Positions 18,845 through 27,349 are shown, numbered from the stretch's first letter. The stretch is 64,000 nt of DNA from Streptomyces sp. CB02400 (GCF_001905725.1 NZ_LIWB01000003.1:517471-581470), one strand, 5' to 3'. The notes: generated by a model from the sequence alone, not told the origin. Numbers and translations are program-made.

Positions 18845-18878
18845 GAACCTGAAACCGCCTGAAGGGATCTTCAGGTTC
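18845..18878. promoter_or_regulatory. Inverted-repeat operator in divergent control region
   Basis: Perfect nine-base arms GAACCTGAA (18845-18853) and TTCAGGTTC (18870-18878) lie between the PepSY gene and the response regulator, with an extra half-site CCTGAA inside. It is 20 bases before the regulator start. Likely the binding site of that regulator, by position; not a recognised named motif. Confidence 0.6.
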
Positions 18879-18897
18879 GCTTTGCGACCCTTGACCC

Positions 18898-19617
18898 ATG
18901 CGCCCGCCCGTCTCCCACCACCACCCTGCCGGAGGCGCTTCGCGCCGCCCCTTTCGACTCCTGATCGTGGAGGACGAAAAACGCCTCGCCCTCTCCCTCG
19001 CCAAGGGCCTCACCGCCGAGGGCTACGCCGTGGACGTCGTCCACGACGGCCGGGAGGGCCTGCACCGGGCCACGGAGGGGACGTACGACCTCCTGATCCT
19101 CGACATCATGCTGCCCGGCCTGAACGGCTACCGGGTCTGCGCCGCCCTGCGCGCCGCCGGCCACGACGTGCCGATCCTGATGCTCACGGCGAAGGACGGC
19201 GAGTACGACGAGGCCGAGGGCCTCGACACCGGCGCCGACGACTACCTCACCAAGCCGTTCTCGTACGTCGTCCTCGTCGCCAGGATCAAGGCGCTGCTGC
19301 GCCGCCGGCAGGGCGCCGGGGCCTCCCCGGTCCATGTGCACGGCGACCTCAAGGTGGACACCGCCGCCCGCCGGGTCTTCCTGGGCGAGGACGAAGTGAC
19401 CCTGACCGCGAAGGAGTTCTCGGTCCTCGAACACCTGGTGCTGCGGGCCGGCGAGGTGGTCTCCAAGGCCGACATCCTCGAACACGTCTGGGACTTCGCC
19501 TACGAGGGCGACCCCAACATCGTCGAGGTCTACGTCAGCGCCCTGCGCCGCAAACTGCGCGCCGGTCTCATCCGTACCGTGCGCGGCGCCGGTTACCGCC
19601 TGGAGACGGCTTCGTGA
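18898..19617 (+). CDS. OmpR-family response regulator
   Basis: A 239-residue two-component regulator. The receiver domain shows the acidic pocket VEDE, the phosphorylation site Asp69 in LILDIMLPG, and Lys in LTKPFSY. The C-terminal winged helix ends in VEVYVSALRRKLR...VRGAGYRLE, typical of OmpR/PhoB members. It overlaps the kinase start by four bases (GTGA). The first 18 residues are an unusual His/Pro/Ala extension, so the true start might lie slightly downstream. Probable targets are its own operon and the divergent PepSY gene. Confidence 0.93.
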   Translation: MRPPVSHHHPAGGASRRPFRLLIVEDEKRLALSLAKGLTAEGYAVDVVHDGREGLHRATEGTYDLLILDIMLPGLNGYRVCAALRAAGHDVPILMLTAKDGEYDEAEGLDTGADDYLTKPFSYVVLVARIKALLRRRQGAGASPVHVHGDLKVDTAARRVFLGEDEVTLTAKEFSVLEHLVLRAGEVVSKADILEHVWDFAYEGDPNIVEVYVSALRRKLRAGLIRTVRGAGYRLETAS

Positions 19618-21041
19618 GCCGCCTGTTCGGCTCGGTCCGCGCGCGGGCGACGCTCGGCGCCACCCTCGTGGTCGCGGTCGCCCTCGTCGCGGCCGGCACC
19701 GCCGTGCTGCTGTCGCTGCGCTCCAACCTGATCGGCGAGGCGGGCACCCAGGCGGAACGCTCCGCGCGGGCGGTCGCCTCCGAACTCGCCGCCCGGACGC
19801 CGTACGACAAACTGTCGGGGCTGGACGGCGACGACAGCCCGGTGCAGATCGTCGACGCGGACGGACGACTGGTCGCGGTGAGCGAGGACCTGCGACGGAT
19901 CACCGGCACGGCGACGACCGACGTGACCCCGCAGTCGCCGAAGCCGGACGATGACGACGACTCCGGCGACGACTCCGACGACTCCGACGACGATTCCGGT
20001 GAGTCCCTCGCCCCCGGCGAGATCTCCGCCGAGACCACCTTCAGCAACGGCTCGGCGACCATCGACGGCGACACCGAGGACTACCGCTTCGCCGCCGTGG
20101 AGGTGGAGACCGACGACCGGGGCCGCCTCACCGTCCACGCGGGCGCCCCCCTCGCCGCCGAACACAGCGCCGTGCGGACCGCGCTGACCGTGATGCTCAT
20201 CGGCTTCCCGCTGCTCCTGACGGTCGTCGGTGCGGTGACCTGGCTGGTCACCGGCCGGGCGTTGCGCCCGGTGGAGGGCATCCGGAGCGAGATGGCCGCG
20301 ATCACCGCCTCCGAGGACCTCGCCCGCCGCGTCCCCGAACCGGCCACGCACGACGAGATCGCCCGTCTCGCCCGCACCACCAACGAGACACTGGCCGCGC
20401 TGGAGGCGTCCGTGGAGCGGCAGCGGAGGTTCGTCGCCGACGCCTCGCACGAGCTGCGCAGCCCGATCGCGTCCCTGCGCACCCAGTTGGAGGTGGCCGC
20501 CGCCCACCCCGAGCTGCTGGACCTGGACGGTGCCGTCGAGGACACCGTGCGGCTCCAGCACCTCGCCGCCGACCTGCTGCTGCTTGCCCGGCTGGACGCG
20601 GGGGAGCGGCCCGCCGACGCCCGGGTCGACCTGTCCGCGCTGGCCCGCGAGGAGGCCGCGGGCCGTACGGGCGTGACGGTGGACGCGGAGCCGGCGGAGG
20701 TGACCGGATCGCGGGGACAGTTGGGGCGAGTGCTCGCCAATCTGCTGGACAACGGCCGGCGGCACGCCCGCGAGCGGGTCACCGTGACCGTACGGCGGGA
20801 GGGTGACTGGGCGGTCCTGGGTGTGGCCGACGACGGCGAGGGTGTGGCCGAGGCCGACCGGGAGCGGATCTTCGAGCGGTTCGTACGGCTGGACGCCGCC
20901 CGCAGCCGCGACGACGGTGGCGCGGGGCTGGGGCTGGCGATCGCGCGGGATGTCGCCGTACGGCACGGCGGGACGCTCACGGCGTCCGCGGCGCCGACCG
21001 GCGGAGCCCTGTTCGAACTCCGCCTGCCGCTCGCCCGCTGA
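19614..21041 (+). CDS. Sensor histidine kinase with Asp-rich outer loop
   Basis: A 475-residue membrane kinase. An N-terminal helix (TLVVAVALVAAGTAVLLSL) is followed by an outer domain containing a run of about 20 residues of Asp and Ser. Then come a second helix (LTVMLIGFPLLLTVVGAV), a HAMP region, and the HisKA motif FVADASHELRSPIASLR with His279. The ATPase boxes are LLDNGRRH, VADDGEGV and GGAGLGLAI. The GTG start overlaps the regulator stop. The Asp run could bind divalent cations, which matches the acidic PepSY neighbour; this is inference. Confidence 0.93.
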   Translation: MSRLFGSVRARATLGATLVVAVALVAAGTAVLLSLRSNLIGEAGTQAERSARAVASELAARTPYDKLSGLDGDDSPVQIVDADGRLVAVSEDLRRITGTATTDVTPQSPKPDDDDDSGDDSDDSDDDSGESLAPGEISAETTFSNGSATIDGDTEDYRFAAVEVETDDRGRLTVHAGAPLAAEHSAVRTALTVMLIGFPLLLTVVGAVTWLVTGRALRPVEGIRSEMAAITASEDLARRVPEPATHDEIARLARTTNETLAALEASVERQRRFVADASHELRSPIASLRTQLEVAAAHPELLDLDGAVEDTVRLQHLAADLLLLARLDAGERPADARVDLSALAREEAAGRTGVTVDAEPAEVTGSRGQLGRVLANLLDNGRRHARERVTVTVRREGDWAVLGVADDGEGVAEADRERIFERFVRLDAARSRDDGGAGLGLAIARDVAVRHGGTLTASAAPTGGALFELRLPLAR

Positions 21042-21053
21042 GCCCGAGGGCCG

Positions 21054-21530
21054 TCAGTGACGCCCCCGCTGCCCCCGCAGATGCTCGGCGATGGGCTTGA
21101 GGGCCTTGTCGAGCTCGGTGAGGGCCTCGGGGGAGAGCAGGTCGATGAAGTGCCGGCGCACGGACGCCACATGGTGCGGGGCGACCTTCTGCATGGTCTC
21201 CATGCCGTGGTCGGTGAGGACCGCGTACAGCCCGCGGCGGTCGGACTCGCAGTTCTCCCGCCGGACCAGGTTCGCGTTCTCCATGCGGGTGATCTGGTGC
21301 GAGAGGCGGCTCTTGGACTGCATGGTGGCGGAGGCGAGGTCGCTCATCCGCATCCGCCGGTCCTCCGACTCGGACAGGTTCACCAGGATCTCGTAATCGT
21401 TCATCGTCAGGCCGAACGGCTGCAGATCCTTCTCGAGCTGGTACGTCAACAGCCTGTTGACCTCCAGGTGGGTGCGCCAGGCGCACTGCTCCGCATTGGT
21501 CAGCCAGCGGGTGGCCGTCTCGGTCTCCAT
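21054..21530 (-). CDS. MarR-family transcriptional regulator
   Basis: A 158-residue winged-helix regulator. The MarR core is clear: LTMNDYEILVNLSES, the recognition helix region MSDLASATMQSKSRLSHQI and the wing ENCESDRRGLYAVLTDHG. It stops 12 bases from the convergent kinase gene. The AT-rich upstream stretch (21531-21575), with short AGTT/AACT arms, may hold its own operator. The ligand is unknown. Its target is not obvious from position, since the adjacent AIM24 genes point the same way but start far upstream. Confidence 0.9.
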   Translation of the reverse strand: METETATRWLTNAEQCAWRTHLEVNRLLTYQLEKDLQPFGLTMNDYEILVNLSESEDRRMRMSDLASATMQSKSRLSHQITRMENANLVRRENCESDRRGLYAVLTDHGMETMQKVAPHHVASVRRHFIDLLSPEALTELDKALKPIAEHLRGQRGRH

Positions 21531-21627
21531 GAATGAAGTCTACCTAAGAAAGTTGAATGGCGAACTAATAAGGCTTCCGTGTGACACCGCGCGCAGGCGT
21601 TCGATGTCACACCCCGCACACTACCGC

Positions 21628-22404
21628 TCACAGCCCGAAGCGACGCTGGAGGTCTCCCAGCTGTCCGGGAAGACGCGGTGTGCCCGCCCCCTGCCCGTGG
21701 CCACCCGGAACCCCGCCCCCGGGCACCCCCGGCTCGTTCGGAGTCACCCCCGTGGCCTGCTCCGCCATCAGCGTCTCGGACGACTGGAGCAGCACCGTGC
21801 CCGCCCCCACGAACTCGAACTGGTGCTCCTCGCCGGAGGCCCCGCCGAGGCCCGTCATCGCACGTAGACCGCCCATCAGGCCGGTCATGTAACCGTGGTC
21901 GTAGTGGTGGCACGGGGAGGGGCAGTCCGCCCATCCGACCAGCGCCTGCGGATCCACCCGGATGGGAGGTTCCATGAACACCACCGGACCGTTGGAGGCG
22001 GCCACGAACTTTCCGGTTCCGATCAGCGTCAGAAAACCCGGCACGATCGACTGCTTGAGCGCGAGACTTGGCTGAAAAGCGAGGAGGTTGCCCGAGCGAA
22101 TGGTCAGGTTGCCGTCCTCGAGGTCGTACGAATTCACATCGAAGGCCCGGTCGGCGAGGAGCATCTTGCCCGAGCCCTCCGCCACGACCCAGTCGCTCGC
22201 GTGCAGTGGCGAATGGAACGACGTACGGACAAGTCGGTCGAGTCGCCCGTGCCCGATCCCGTTGAACTCGATCGAACCGTAGTAGGCGATCATCTTCCCC
22301 TTCTGCATGAACCACTGGGTGCCCTTGAGCTCCACGCAGAAGGTGTAGTGATCGACGTTGTCGTCGGACGGCAGCGTCGCCGGGTCGTGGACGGTGTTGC
22401 TCAC
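21628..22404 (-). CDS. AIM24-family protein, third gene of the trio
   Basis: A 258-residue AIM24/TIGR00266-type beta-rich protein; the family function is poorly defined. It has GTQWFMQKGKMIAYYGSIEF near the N-terminus and repeated GSGKM.., LTIRSGNLLAF and GAGTVLLQSSE segments. It carries a Cys/His stretch (CPSPCHHYDHG) and a Pro/Gly-rich tail not seen in its two paralogs. The GTG start overlaps the previous gene's stop by four bases. The three genes are one translationally coupled operon. Confidence 0.85.
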   Translation of the reverse strand: MSNTVHDPATLPSDDNVDHYTFCVELKGTQWFMQKGKMIAYYGSIEFNGIGHGRLDRLVRTSFHSPLHASDWVVAEGSGKMLLADRAFDVNSYDLEDGNLTIRSGNLLAFQPSLALKQSIVPGFLTLIGTGKFVAASNGPVVFMEPPIRVDPQALVGWADCPSPCHHYDHGYMTGLMGGLRAMTGLGGASGEEHQFEFVGAGTVLLQSSETLMAEQATGVTPNEPGVPGGGVPGGHGQGAGTPRLPGQLGDLQRRFGL

Positions 22405-23051
22405 AGCTTCTCCTCCGACGCCTGGACGTACACGGCACCGCTGCCGCTCAGCTCCAACTGGAACGCCTCGCCGGAGCCGCGGCCCACCATGTCCCGCCAG
22501 CCGAGGGCGGTCGACAGCTTGTTGCGGACGTCACCGTGGTGGGCGACGTAGGCCTGCGGGTCGACGTGCACCGGCCGCTGCGGGGTGATCGGGACCTCGA
22601 TGACCCCTCCGTGGGCCATCACGGCGACGGAGCCGTGTCCCTTCAGCGAGGTGGTGAACAGCCCCTGCCCGGAGACCTGCCCCCGCACCATGCCCATCAC
22701 CCCGCCCTGCGAGCCGAGGAACACCGTGCCCTGCTCCAGCGTGCCCTCGAAGGCCAGCAGCCGGTCGGCCTCGACGTACAGGGTGTCCCCGGCGAGGTCG
22801 ATCACTTGCACGTGATGGCCGCCGTGCCCGAACAGGACGGTGCCGCTGCCCTCGACGGACATCAGGGGCGTGTCCTCGTTGGCGACCCGCCGCCCGATCA
22901 TCGACATCACCCCGCCCTGACCGCCGGCCATGTTCGGGGTGAAGCTGACCTCCCCCTTGTACGCGAGCATCGCGCCGCGCTGACTGAACAGCCGCTGACC
23001 GGGCGACACGGTCGCCTCGATCATCTTCGCGTTGATCTCCCGGAAGCCCAT
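22401..23051 (-). CDS. AIM24-family protein, second gene of the trio
   Basis: A 216-residue AIM24-family protein. The segments PGQRLFSQRGAMLAYKGEVSF, GSGTVLFGHGGHHV and LELSGSGAVYVQASEEK match the fold of its neighbours. The ATG at 23051 lies one base after the stop of the first gene. Its role is unknown; paralogs in tandem suggest a hetero-oligomer. Confidence 0.87.
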   Translation of the reverse strand: MGFREINAKMIEATVSPGQRLFSQRGAMLAYKGEVSFTPNMAGGQGGVMSMIGRRVANEDTPLMSVEGSGTVLFGHGGHHVQVIDLAGDTLYVEADRLLAFEGTLEQGTVFLGSQGGVMGMVRGQVSGQGLFTTSLKGHGSVAVMAHGGVIEVPITPQRPVHVDPQAYVAHHGDVRNKLSTALGWRDMVGRGSGEAFQLELSGSGAVYVQASEEKL

Positions 23052-23052
23052 G

Positions 23053-23685
23053 TCAGACGTCCCCCGCGATCGTGTTCCGCTCACTGGGCTGCACGTAGAC
23101 CAGCCCGTCGCCCTCGAACCGGATCTGGAAGGCCTCGCCGCCGCCCTCGCCCATCAGCGTGCGGAAGGTCACACCCGACTGGAAGGACTGCCGCAGGTTC
23201 CCCTGGTGGGCCACATAGGCGCCGGGGTCGACCGTCAGCGGGTACTGCGGGCTGACCCGGAGCAGCACCGCCGGCCCGTCCGACAGGAGCGCCGCCTGGC
23301 CGTGCCCCTCGACCGTGGTCGTGAACAGCCCGTTGCCCTGCGAGGCCCCGCGCATCCCCGTGAAACTCGTCCCCGTGCGCAGCCCGCCGTCGGTCGCCAG
23401 CAGGTTGCTGGACTCCACGTACAGCTTGTCGCCCTGCAGGCCCACCAGATTGATCTCGGAGGCCCGGTCCGCGAAAAAGCAGGTCCCGTGCCCCTTCACC
23501 TCCATCAGGGTCATCTGCTCGCCCGTGAGCCTGCGGGTCACCATCCCCCTCAGCCCCTCACCACCACCGCTGAGCTTCTTGAAGGCCATCTCACCGTCGT
23601 ACGCGACCATGGAGCCGTTCTTCGCCTTCACGGCGTCCCCGGTCATGTCGACGGCGAGCACCTTGCTGCTCTGAAGTCGGAACAT
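23053..23685 (-). CDS. AIM24-family protein, first gene of the trio
   Basis: A 210-residue AIM24-family protein (MFRLQSSKVLAVDMTGD...). It has the same layout as the two genes behind it: KNGSMVAYDGEMAF, GHGTCFFADRASE and FEGDGLVYVQPSERNT. The ATG at 23685 is chosen; an in-frame GTG at 23691 adds two residues. No strong ribosome site is visible for either. It heads a three-gene operon. Confidence 0.85.
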   Translation of the reverse strand: MFRLQSSKVLAVDMTGDAVKAKNGSMVAYDGEMAFKKLSGGGEGLRGMVTRRLTGEQMTLMEVKGHGTCFFADRASEINLVGLQGDKLYVESSNLLATDGGLRTGTSFTGMRGASQGNGLFTTTVEGHGQAALLSDGPAVLLRVSPQYPLTVDPGAYVAHQGNLRQSFQSGVTFRTLMGEGGGEAFQIRFEGDGLVYVQPSERNTIAGDV

Positions 23686-23890
23686 CGCCACGCTTGCGAC
23701 GGTAGCCGCACCTTCGCCCCCACCGACAGATCCCGAAGGTGGAGTCGCACCCTGACCGCCCCCTTACGGGATGCGTGGCCCCCCTCCGGTGATCGCGGAC
23801 GGCGTTTGCCACAATGGCGGGGCGCTTGTGCGTGCGTTCACAAGCCGTCCGACCCGTAGACGCCGACGTCTCTCCCACCGAAGGTGACCC

Positions 23891-24235
23891 GTGGACATCA
23901 AGACCGCCTCCGCCCTCCGCCGCCTCCGCCTGGTCTCGGGCCCCGAAGCGATCTCGTTCCTGCTGCTGCTCGTCTGCTCGGTCCTCAAGCGGACCACGGA
24001 CTTCAACGCCGTCCCGGTGATGGGCGCGGTCCACGGCTTCCTCTTCGTCCTCTACGTGCTCTTCTGGGCCGACGCCTGGAACCGCGCCAAGTGGTCGCTG
24101 GGGACCGCCGCCTTCTACTTCCTGATGTCGGTCCTGCCCACCGGCGGCTTCTTCGCCGACCGCCGCCTCAAGCGCGAGGCCGAGGACGCGGTGATCGCCT
24201 CCCGCGCCCGTAACGAAGGGGTCGTGGGCGCGTGA
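23891..24235 (+). CDS. DUF3817 integral membrane protein
   Basis: A 114-residue protein with about three membrane helices ([52 protein letters not shown]) and the DUF3817 signature of a conserved HG in the second helix. It ends in a charged cytoplasmic tail. The GTG at 23891 follows GAAGGTGACC. It overlaps the next gene by four bases. A paralog lies at 25237-25569. Function unknown. Confidence 0.88.
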   Translation: MDIKTASALRRLRLVSGPEAISFLLLLVCSVLKRTTDFNAVPVMGAVHGFLFVLYVLFWADAWNRAKWSLGTAAFYFLMSVLPTGGFFADRRLKREAEDAVIASRARNEGVVGA

Positions 24236-24534
24236 TCGTCGCCTTCTCCGTGACACCGCTCGGTGTCGGCGAGGACGTGGGGGAGTACGTCGCCGACGCC
24301 GTGCGCGTGGTCCGCGAATCCGGTCTCCCGAACCGCACCGACGCGATGTTCACCTCGATCGAGGGTGAGTGGGACGAGGTCATGGACGTGGTCAGGCGCG
24401 CCGTGGCCGCGGTGGAGGCGCGCGCACCGCGCGTCTCCCTCGTCCTCAAGGCGGACGTCCGCCCGGGTGTGGAGGACGGTCTCACGTCCAAGGTGGAGAC
24501 CGTCGAAAGGCATCTGGCGCAACGCGACGGCTGA
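24232..24534 (+). CDS. MTH1187-type thiamine-binding-like protein
   Basis: A 100-residue ferredoxin-fold protein of the MTH1187/YkoF-like family ([20 protein letters not shown]...). Some members bind thiamine or its pyrimidine part. [19 protein letters not shown] and [12 protein letters not shown] are typical. It starts inside the end of the DUF3817 gene (GTGA overlap), so the two are co-translated. Ligand binding is inferred from the family only. Confidence 0.88.
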   Translation: MIVAFSVTPLGVGEDVGEYVADAVRVVRESGLPNRTDAMFTSIEGEWDEVMDVVRRAVAAVEARAPRVSLVLKADVRPGVEDGLTSKVETVERHLAQRDG

Positions 24535-24597
24535 CCGACGGGACCGATGAGTGAGACAGGGCTGACCGACATATGACCGGCCGGTAGGGTCTGGTCC

Positions 24598-25107
24598 GTG
24601 CCGAAGCCGCTCAGTCTCTCGTTCGATCCCATCGCCCGCGCCGACGAGCTCTGGAAGCAGCGCTGGGGAAACGTGCCGTCGATGGCCGCGATCACCTCGA
24701 TCATGCGGGCACAGCAGATCCTGCTGGCCGAGGTGGACGCGGTCGTCAAGCCGTACGGGCTCACGTTCGCGCGGTACGAGGCGCTGGTGCTGCTGACCTT
24801 CTCCAAGTCGGGCGAGCTGCCGATGTCCAAGATCGGCGAGCGGCTCATGGTGCACCCCACGTCGGTGACGAACACCGTGGACCGCCTGGTGCGCTCGGGC
24901 CTGGTCGCCAAGCGTCCCAACCCCAACGACGGCCGAGGCACCCTCGCGACCATCACCGACAAGGGCCGCGAGGTCGTCGAGTCCGCCACCCGCGACCTGA
25001 TGGCCATGGACTTCGGCCTGGGCGCGTACGACGCCGAGGAGTGCGGCGAACTCTTCGCGATGCTCCGGCCACTGCGGCTGGCGGCGGGGGACTTCGAGGG
25101 GGAGTAG
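24598..25107 (+). CDS. MarR-family transcriptional regulator
   Basis: A 169-residue MarR regulator with LTFARYEALVLLTFS, the recognition helix region MVHPTSVTNTVDRLVRSG and the wing RPNPNDGRGTLATITDKG. The start is the GTG at 24598. It sits between two DUF3817 genes, which are possible targets. The sequence right after its stop contains the CRISPR-like repeats; the second of these also looks like a terminator hairpin followed by five T residues. Confidence 0.9.
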   Translation: MPKPLSLSFDPIARADELWKQRWGNVPSMAAITSIMRAQQILLAEVDAVVKPYGLTFARYEALVLLTFSKSGELPMSKIGERLMVHPTSVTNTVDRLVRSGLVAKRPNPNDGRGTLATITDKGREVVESATRDLMAMDFGLGAYDAEECGELFAMLRPLRLAAGDFEGE

Positions 25108-25127
25108 CCTTCCCGTGGGTCAGCACG

Positions 25128-25217
25128 TTGTTCCCCGCCGTCGCGGGGGTGTTCCGAGCGTCCTGACGCGCTGGCGCATGATGGCTTACCGCTCCCCGCC
25201 GACGCGGGGATTTTTCG
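25128..25217. CRISPR. Two-repeat, one-spacer CRISPR-like relic (type I-E-like)
   Basis: Two 29-base units, 25128-25156 and 25189-25217, agree at 22 positions and start exactly 61 bases apart, leaving a 32-base spacer. The shared core is TCCCCGCCG(T/A)CGCGGGG. A 29/32 layout with a CCCCGC...GCGGGG hairpin and a TTCCG-like end is the type I-E pattern known from actinobacteria. No cas gene is in the window. The second unit, followed by T residues, could instead be a plain terminator. Confidence 0.5.
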
Positions 25218-25236
25218 GACGGTTACGCTCGTATCC

Positions 25237-25569
25237 ATGAAACGAAGCGTGCTGACCCGCTACCGGATCATGGCCTACGTCACCGGTGTCCTCCTCGTCG
25301 CGCTGACCCTCGGCATGATCGGCAAGTACGCGCTCGACATGGGCGGGGCGGCCGACTTCACACAGGTGGTCAGCATCGCCCACGGATGGCTGTACGTCGT
25401 CTACCTGATCTTCGCCTTCGACCTCGGTTCCAAGGCGAAGTGGCCGGTCAAGAAGCAGCTCTGGGTACTCCTCGCCGGCACCGTCCCCACCGCCGCGTTC
25501 TTCGTGGAGCGCAGGATCAGCCGCGAGCTGGAGGGCAAGGTCGCGGACGAGGCCCCCGCGGTCGCGTAA
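25237..25569 (+). CDS. DUF3817 integral membrane protein
   Basis: A 110-residue paralog of the protein at 23891. It has helices RIMAYVTGVLLVALTLGMIG, VVSIAHGWLYVVYLIFAFDL and LWVLLAGTVPTAAFFVERR, again with the conserved HG in the middle helix. The ATG at 25237 begins 20 bases after the second CRISPR-like repeat, so any promoter overlaps that element. Function unknown. Confidence 0.9.
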   Translation: MKRSVLTRYRIMAYVTGVLLVALTLGMIGKYALDMGGAADFTQVVSIAHGWLYVVYLIFAFDLGSKAKWPVKKQLWVLLAGTVPTAAFFVERRISRELEGKVADEAPAVA

Positions 25570-25616
25570 CGCGTCTCACCGCCGTACGGAGCAGCGTGCG
25601 GCGGTCTCCCATCGAC

Positions 25617-25640
25617 ATTTACTAGGACGTCCTAGTAAAT
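25617..25640. promoter_or_regulatory. Perfect 24-base palindrome before icmA
   Basis: Arms ATTTACTAGGAC and GTCCTAGTAAAT are exact inverted copies with no spacer. The end is eight bases from the icmA start, and GAAGG follows directly. A dimeric repressor here would block transcription initiation or early elongation. No regulator is encoded next to it. Confidence 0.75.
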
Positions 25641-25648
25641 TCGAAGGC

Positions 25649-27349
25649 ATGGACGCTGACGCCATCGAGGAGGGCCGCCGACGCTGGCAGGCCCGGTACG
25701 ACGCCGCTCGCAAGCGCGACGCGGATTTCACCACGCTCTCCGGCGATCCCGTGGAGCCGGTGTACGGGCCCCGGACCGGGGACAGCTACGAAGGGTTCGA
25801 GCGGATCGGCTGGCCGGGGGAGTACCCCTTCACCCGCGGGCTGTATCCGACCGGCTACCGGGGGCGTACGTGGACCATCCGGCAGTTCGCCGGGTTCGGT
25901 AACGCCGAGCAGACCAACGAGCGGTACAAGATGATCCTCGGCAACGGCGGAGGCGGGCTCTCCGTCGCCTTCGACATGCCGACGCTCATGGGCCGCGACT
26001 CCGACGACCCGCGCTCCCTGGGCGAGGTCGGCCACTGCGGGGTGGCGATCGACTCGGCCGCCGACATGGAGGTCCTGTTCCGGGACATCCCGCTCGGGGA
26101 CGTGACGACCTCCATGACGATCAGCGGGCCCGCCGTGCCCGTCTTCTGCATGTACCTCGTCGCCGCCGAGCGCCAGGGCGTCGACCCCGGCGTGCTCAAC
26201 GGCACGCTGCAGACGGACATCTTCAAGGAGTACATCGCGCAGAAGGAGTGGCTCTTCCAGCCCGAGCCGCACCTGCGCCTCATCGGCGACCTGATGGAGC
26301 ACTGCGCGGCCGGCATCCCCGCCTACAAGCCGCTGTCGGTCTCCGGCTACCACATCCGCGAGGCCGGGGCGACGGCCGCGCAGGAGCTGGCGTACACGCT
26401 CGCGGACGGCTTCGGGTACGTGGAGCTGGGCCTCAGCCGCGGCCTGGACGTCGACGTCTTCGCGCCCGGCCTCTCCTTCTTCTTCGACGCGCACGTCGAC
26501 TTCTTCGAGGAGATCGCCAAGTTCCGTGCGGCCAGGCGCATCTGGGCGCGCTGGATGCGGGACGTCTACGGCGCGAAGAGCGACAAGGCGCAGTGGCTGC
26601 GCTTCCACACCCAGACCGCCGGTGTCTCGCTGACCGCGCAGCAGCCGTACAACAACGTCGTACGGACGGCCGTGGAGGCCCTGGCCGCCGTGCTCGGCGG
26701 GACCAACTCCCTCCACACCAACGCCCTCGACGAGACCCTCGCGCTGCCCAGCGAACAGGCCGCCGAGATCGCCCTGCGCACCCAGCAGGTGCTGATGGAG
26801 GAGACCGGCGTCGGCAACGTCGCCGACCCGCTGGGCGGTTCCTGGTACGTCGAGCAGCTCACCGACCGCATCGAGGCGGACGCCGAGAAGATCTTCGAGC
26901 AGATCAAGGAGCGGGGCCTGCGGGCCCACCCGGACGGGCGGCACCCGATCGGGCCGATCACCTCCGGCATCCTGCGCGGCATCGAGGACGGCTGGTTCAC
27001 CGGCGAGATCGCCGAGTCGGCGTTCCGCTACCAGCAGGCGCTGGAGAAGGGCGACAAGCGGGTCGTCGGCGTCAACGTCCACACCGGTTCCGTCACCGGC
27101 GACCTGGAGATCCTGCGGGTCAGCCACGAGGTGGAGCGCGAGCAGGTGCGGCTCCTCGGCGAGCGCAAGGCCGCCCGCGACGACGCGAAGGTGCGCGGCG
27201 CGCTCGACGCCATGGTCGCGGCCGCGCGCTCCGGCGCCAACATGATCGAGCCGATGCTGGACGCCGTCCGCGCGGAGGCGACCCTCGGCGAGATCTGCGG
27301 TGTCCTGCGCGACGAGTGGGGCGTGTACACGGAGCCCGCCGGGTTCTAG
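25649..27349 (+). CDS. icmA: Isobutyryl-CoA mutase large subunit IcmA
   Basis: A 566-residue adenosylcobalamin mutase catalytic subunit. It interconverts isobutyryl-CoA and n-butyryl-CoA, linking valine breakdown to butyrate and polyketide precursors. It lacks the B12-binding domain, as expected for IcmA, which needs a separate small subunit not present here. Substrate-specifying residues are visible: Phe80 (RQFAGFG) and Gln198 (YIAQKEW). Methylmalonyl-CoA mutases have Tyr and Arg at these places. The ATG at 25649 has a very short leader that follows a palindromic operator. Confidence 0.94.
   Translation: MDADAIEEGRRRWQARYDAARKRDADFTTLSGDPVEPVYGPRTGDSYEGFERIGWPGEYPFTRGLYPTGYRGRTWTIRQFAGFGNAEQTNERYKMILGNGGGGLSVAFDMPTLMGRDSDDPRSLGEVGHCGVAIDSAADMEVLFRDIPLGDVTTSMTISGPAVPVFCMYLVAAERQGVDPGVLNGTLQTDIFKEYIAQKEWLFQPEPHLRLIGDLMEHCAAGIPAYKPLSVSGYHIREAGATAAQELAYTLADGFGYVELGLSRGLDVDVFAPGLSFFFDAHVDFFEEIAKFRAARRIWARWMRDVYGAKSDKAQWLRFHTQTAGVSLTAQQPYNNVVRTAVEALAAVLGGTNSLHTNALDETLALPSEQAAEIALRTQQVLMEETGVGNVADPLGGSWYVEQLTDRIEADAEKIFEQIKERGLRAHPDGRHPIGPITSGILRGIEDGWFTGEIAESAFRYQQALEKGDKRVVGVNVHTGSVTGDLEILRVSHEVEREQVRLLGERKAARDDAKVRGALDAMVAAARSGANMIEPMLDAVRAEATLGEICGVLRDEWGVYTEPAGF

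Noticed and set aside
25560..25650. Cobalamin riboswitch before icmA
   Set aside because: The leader is too short and shows only a palindrome, without a B12-box-like sequence.
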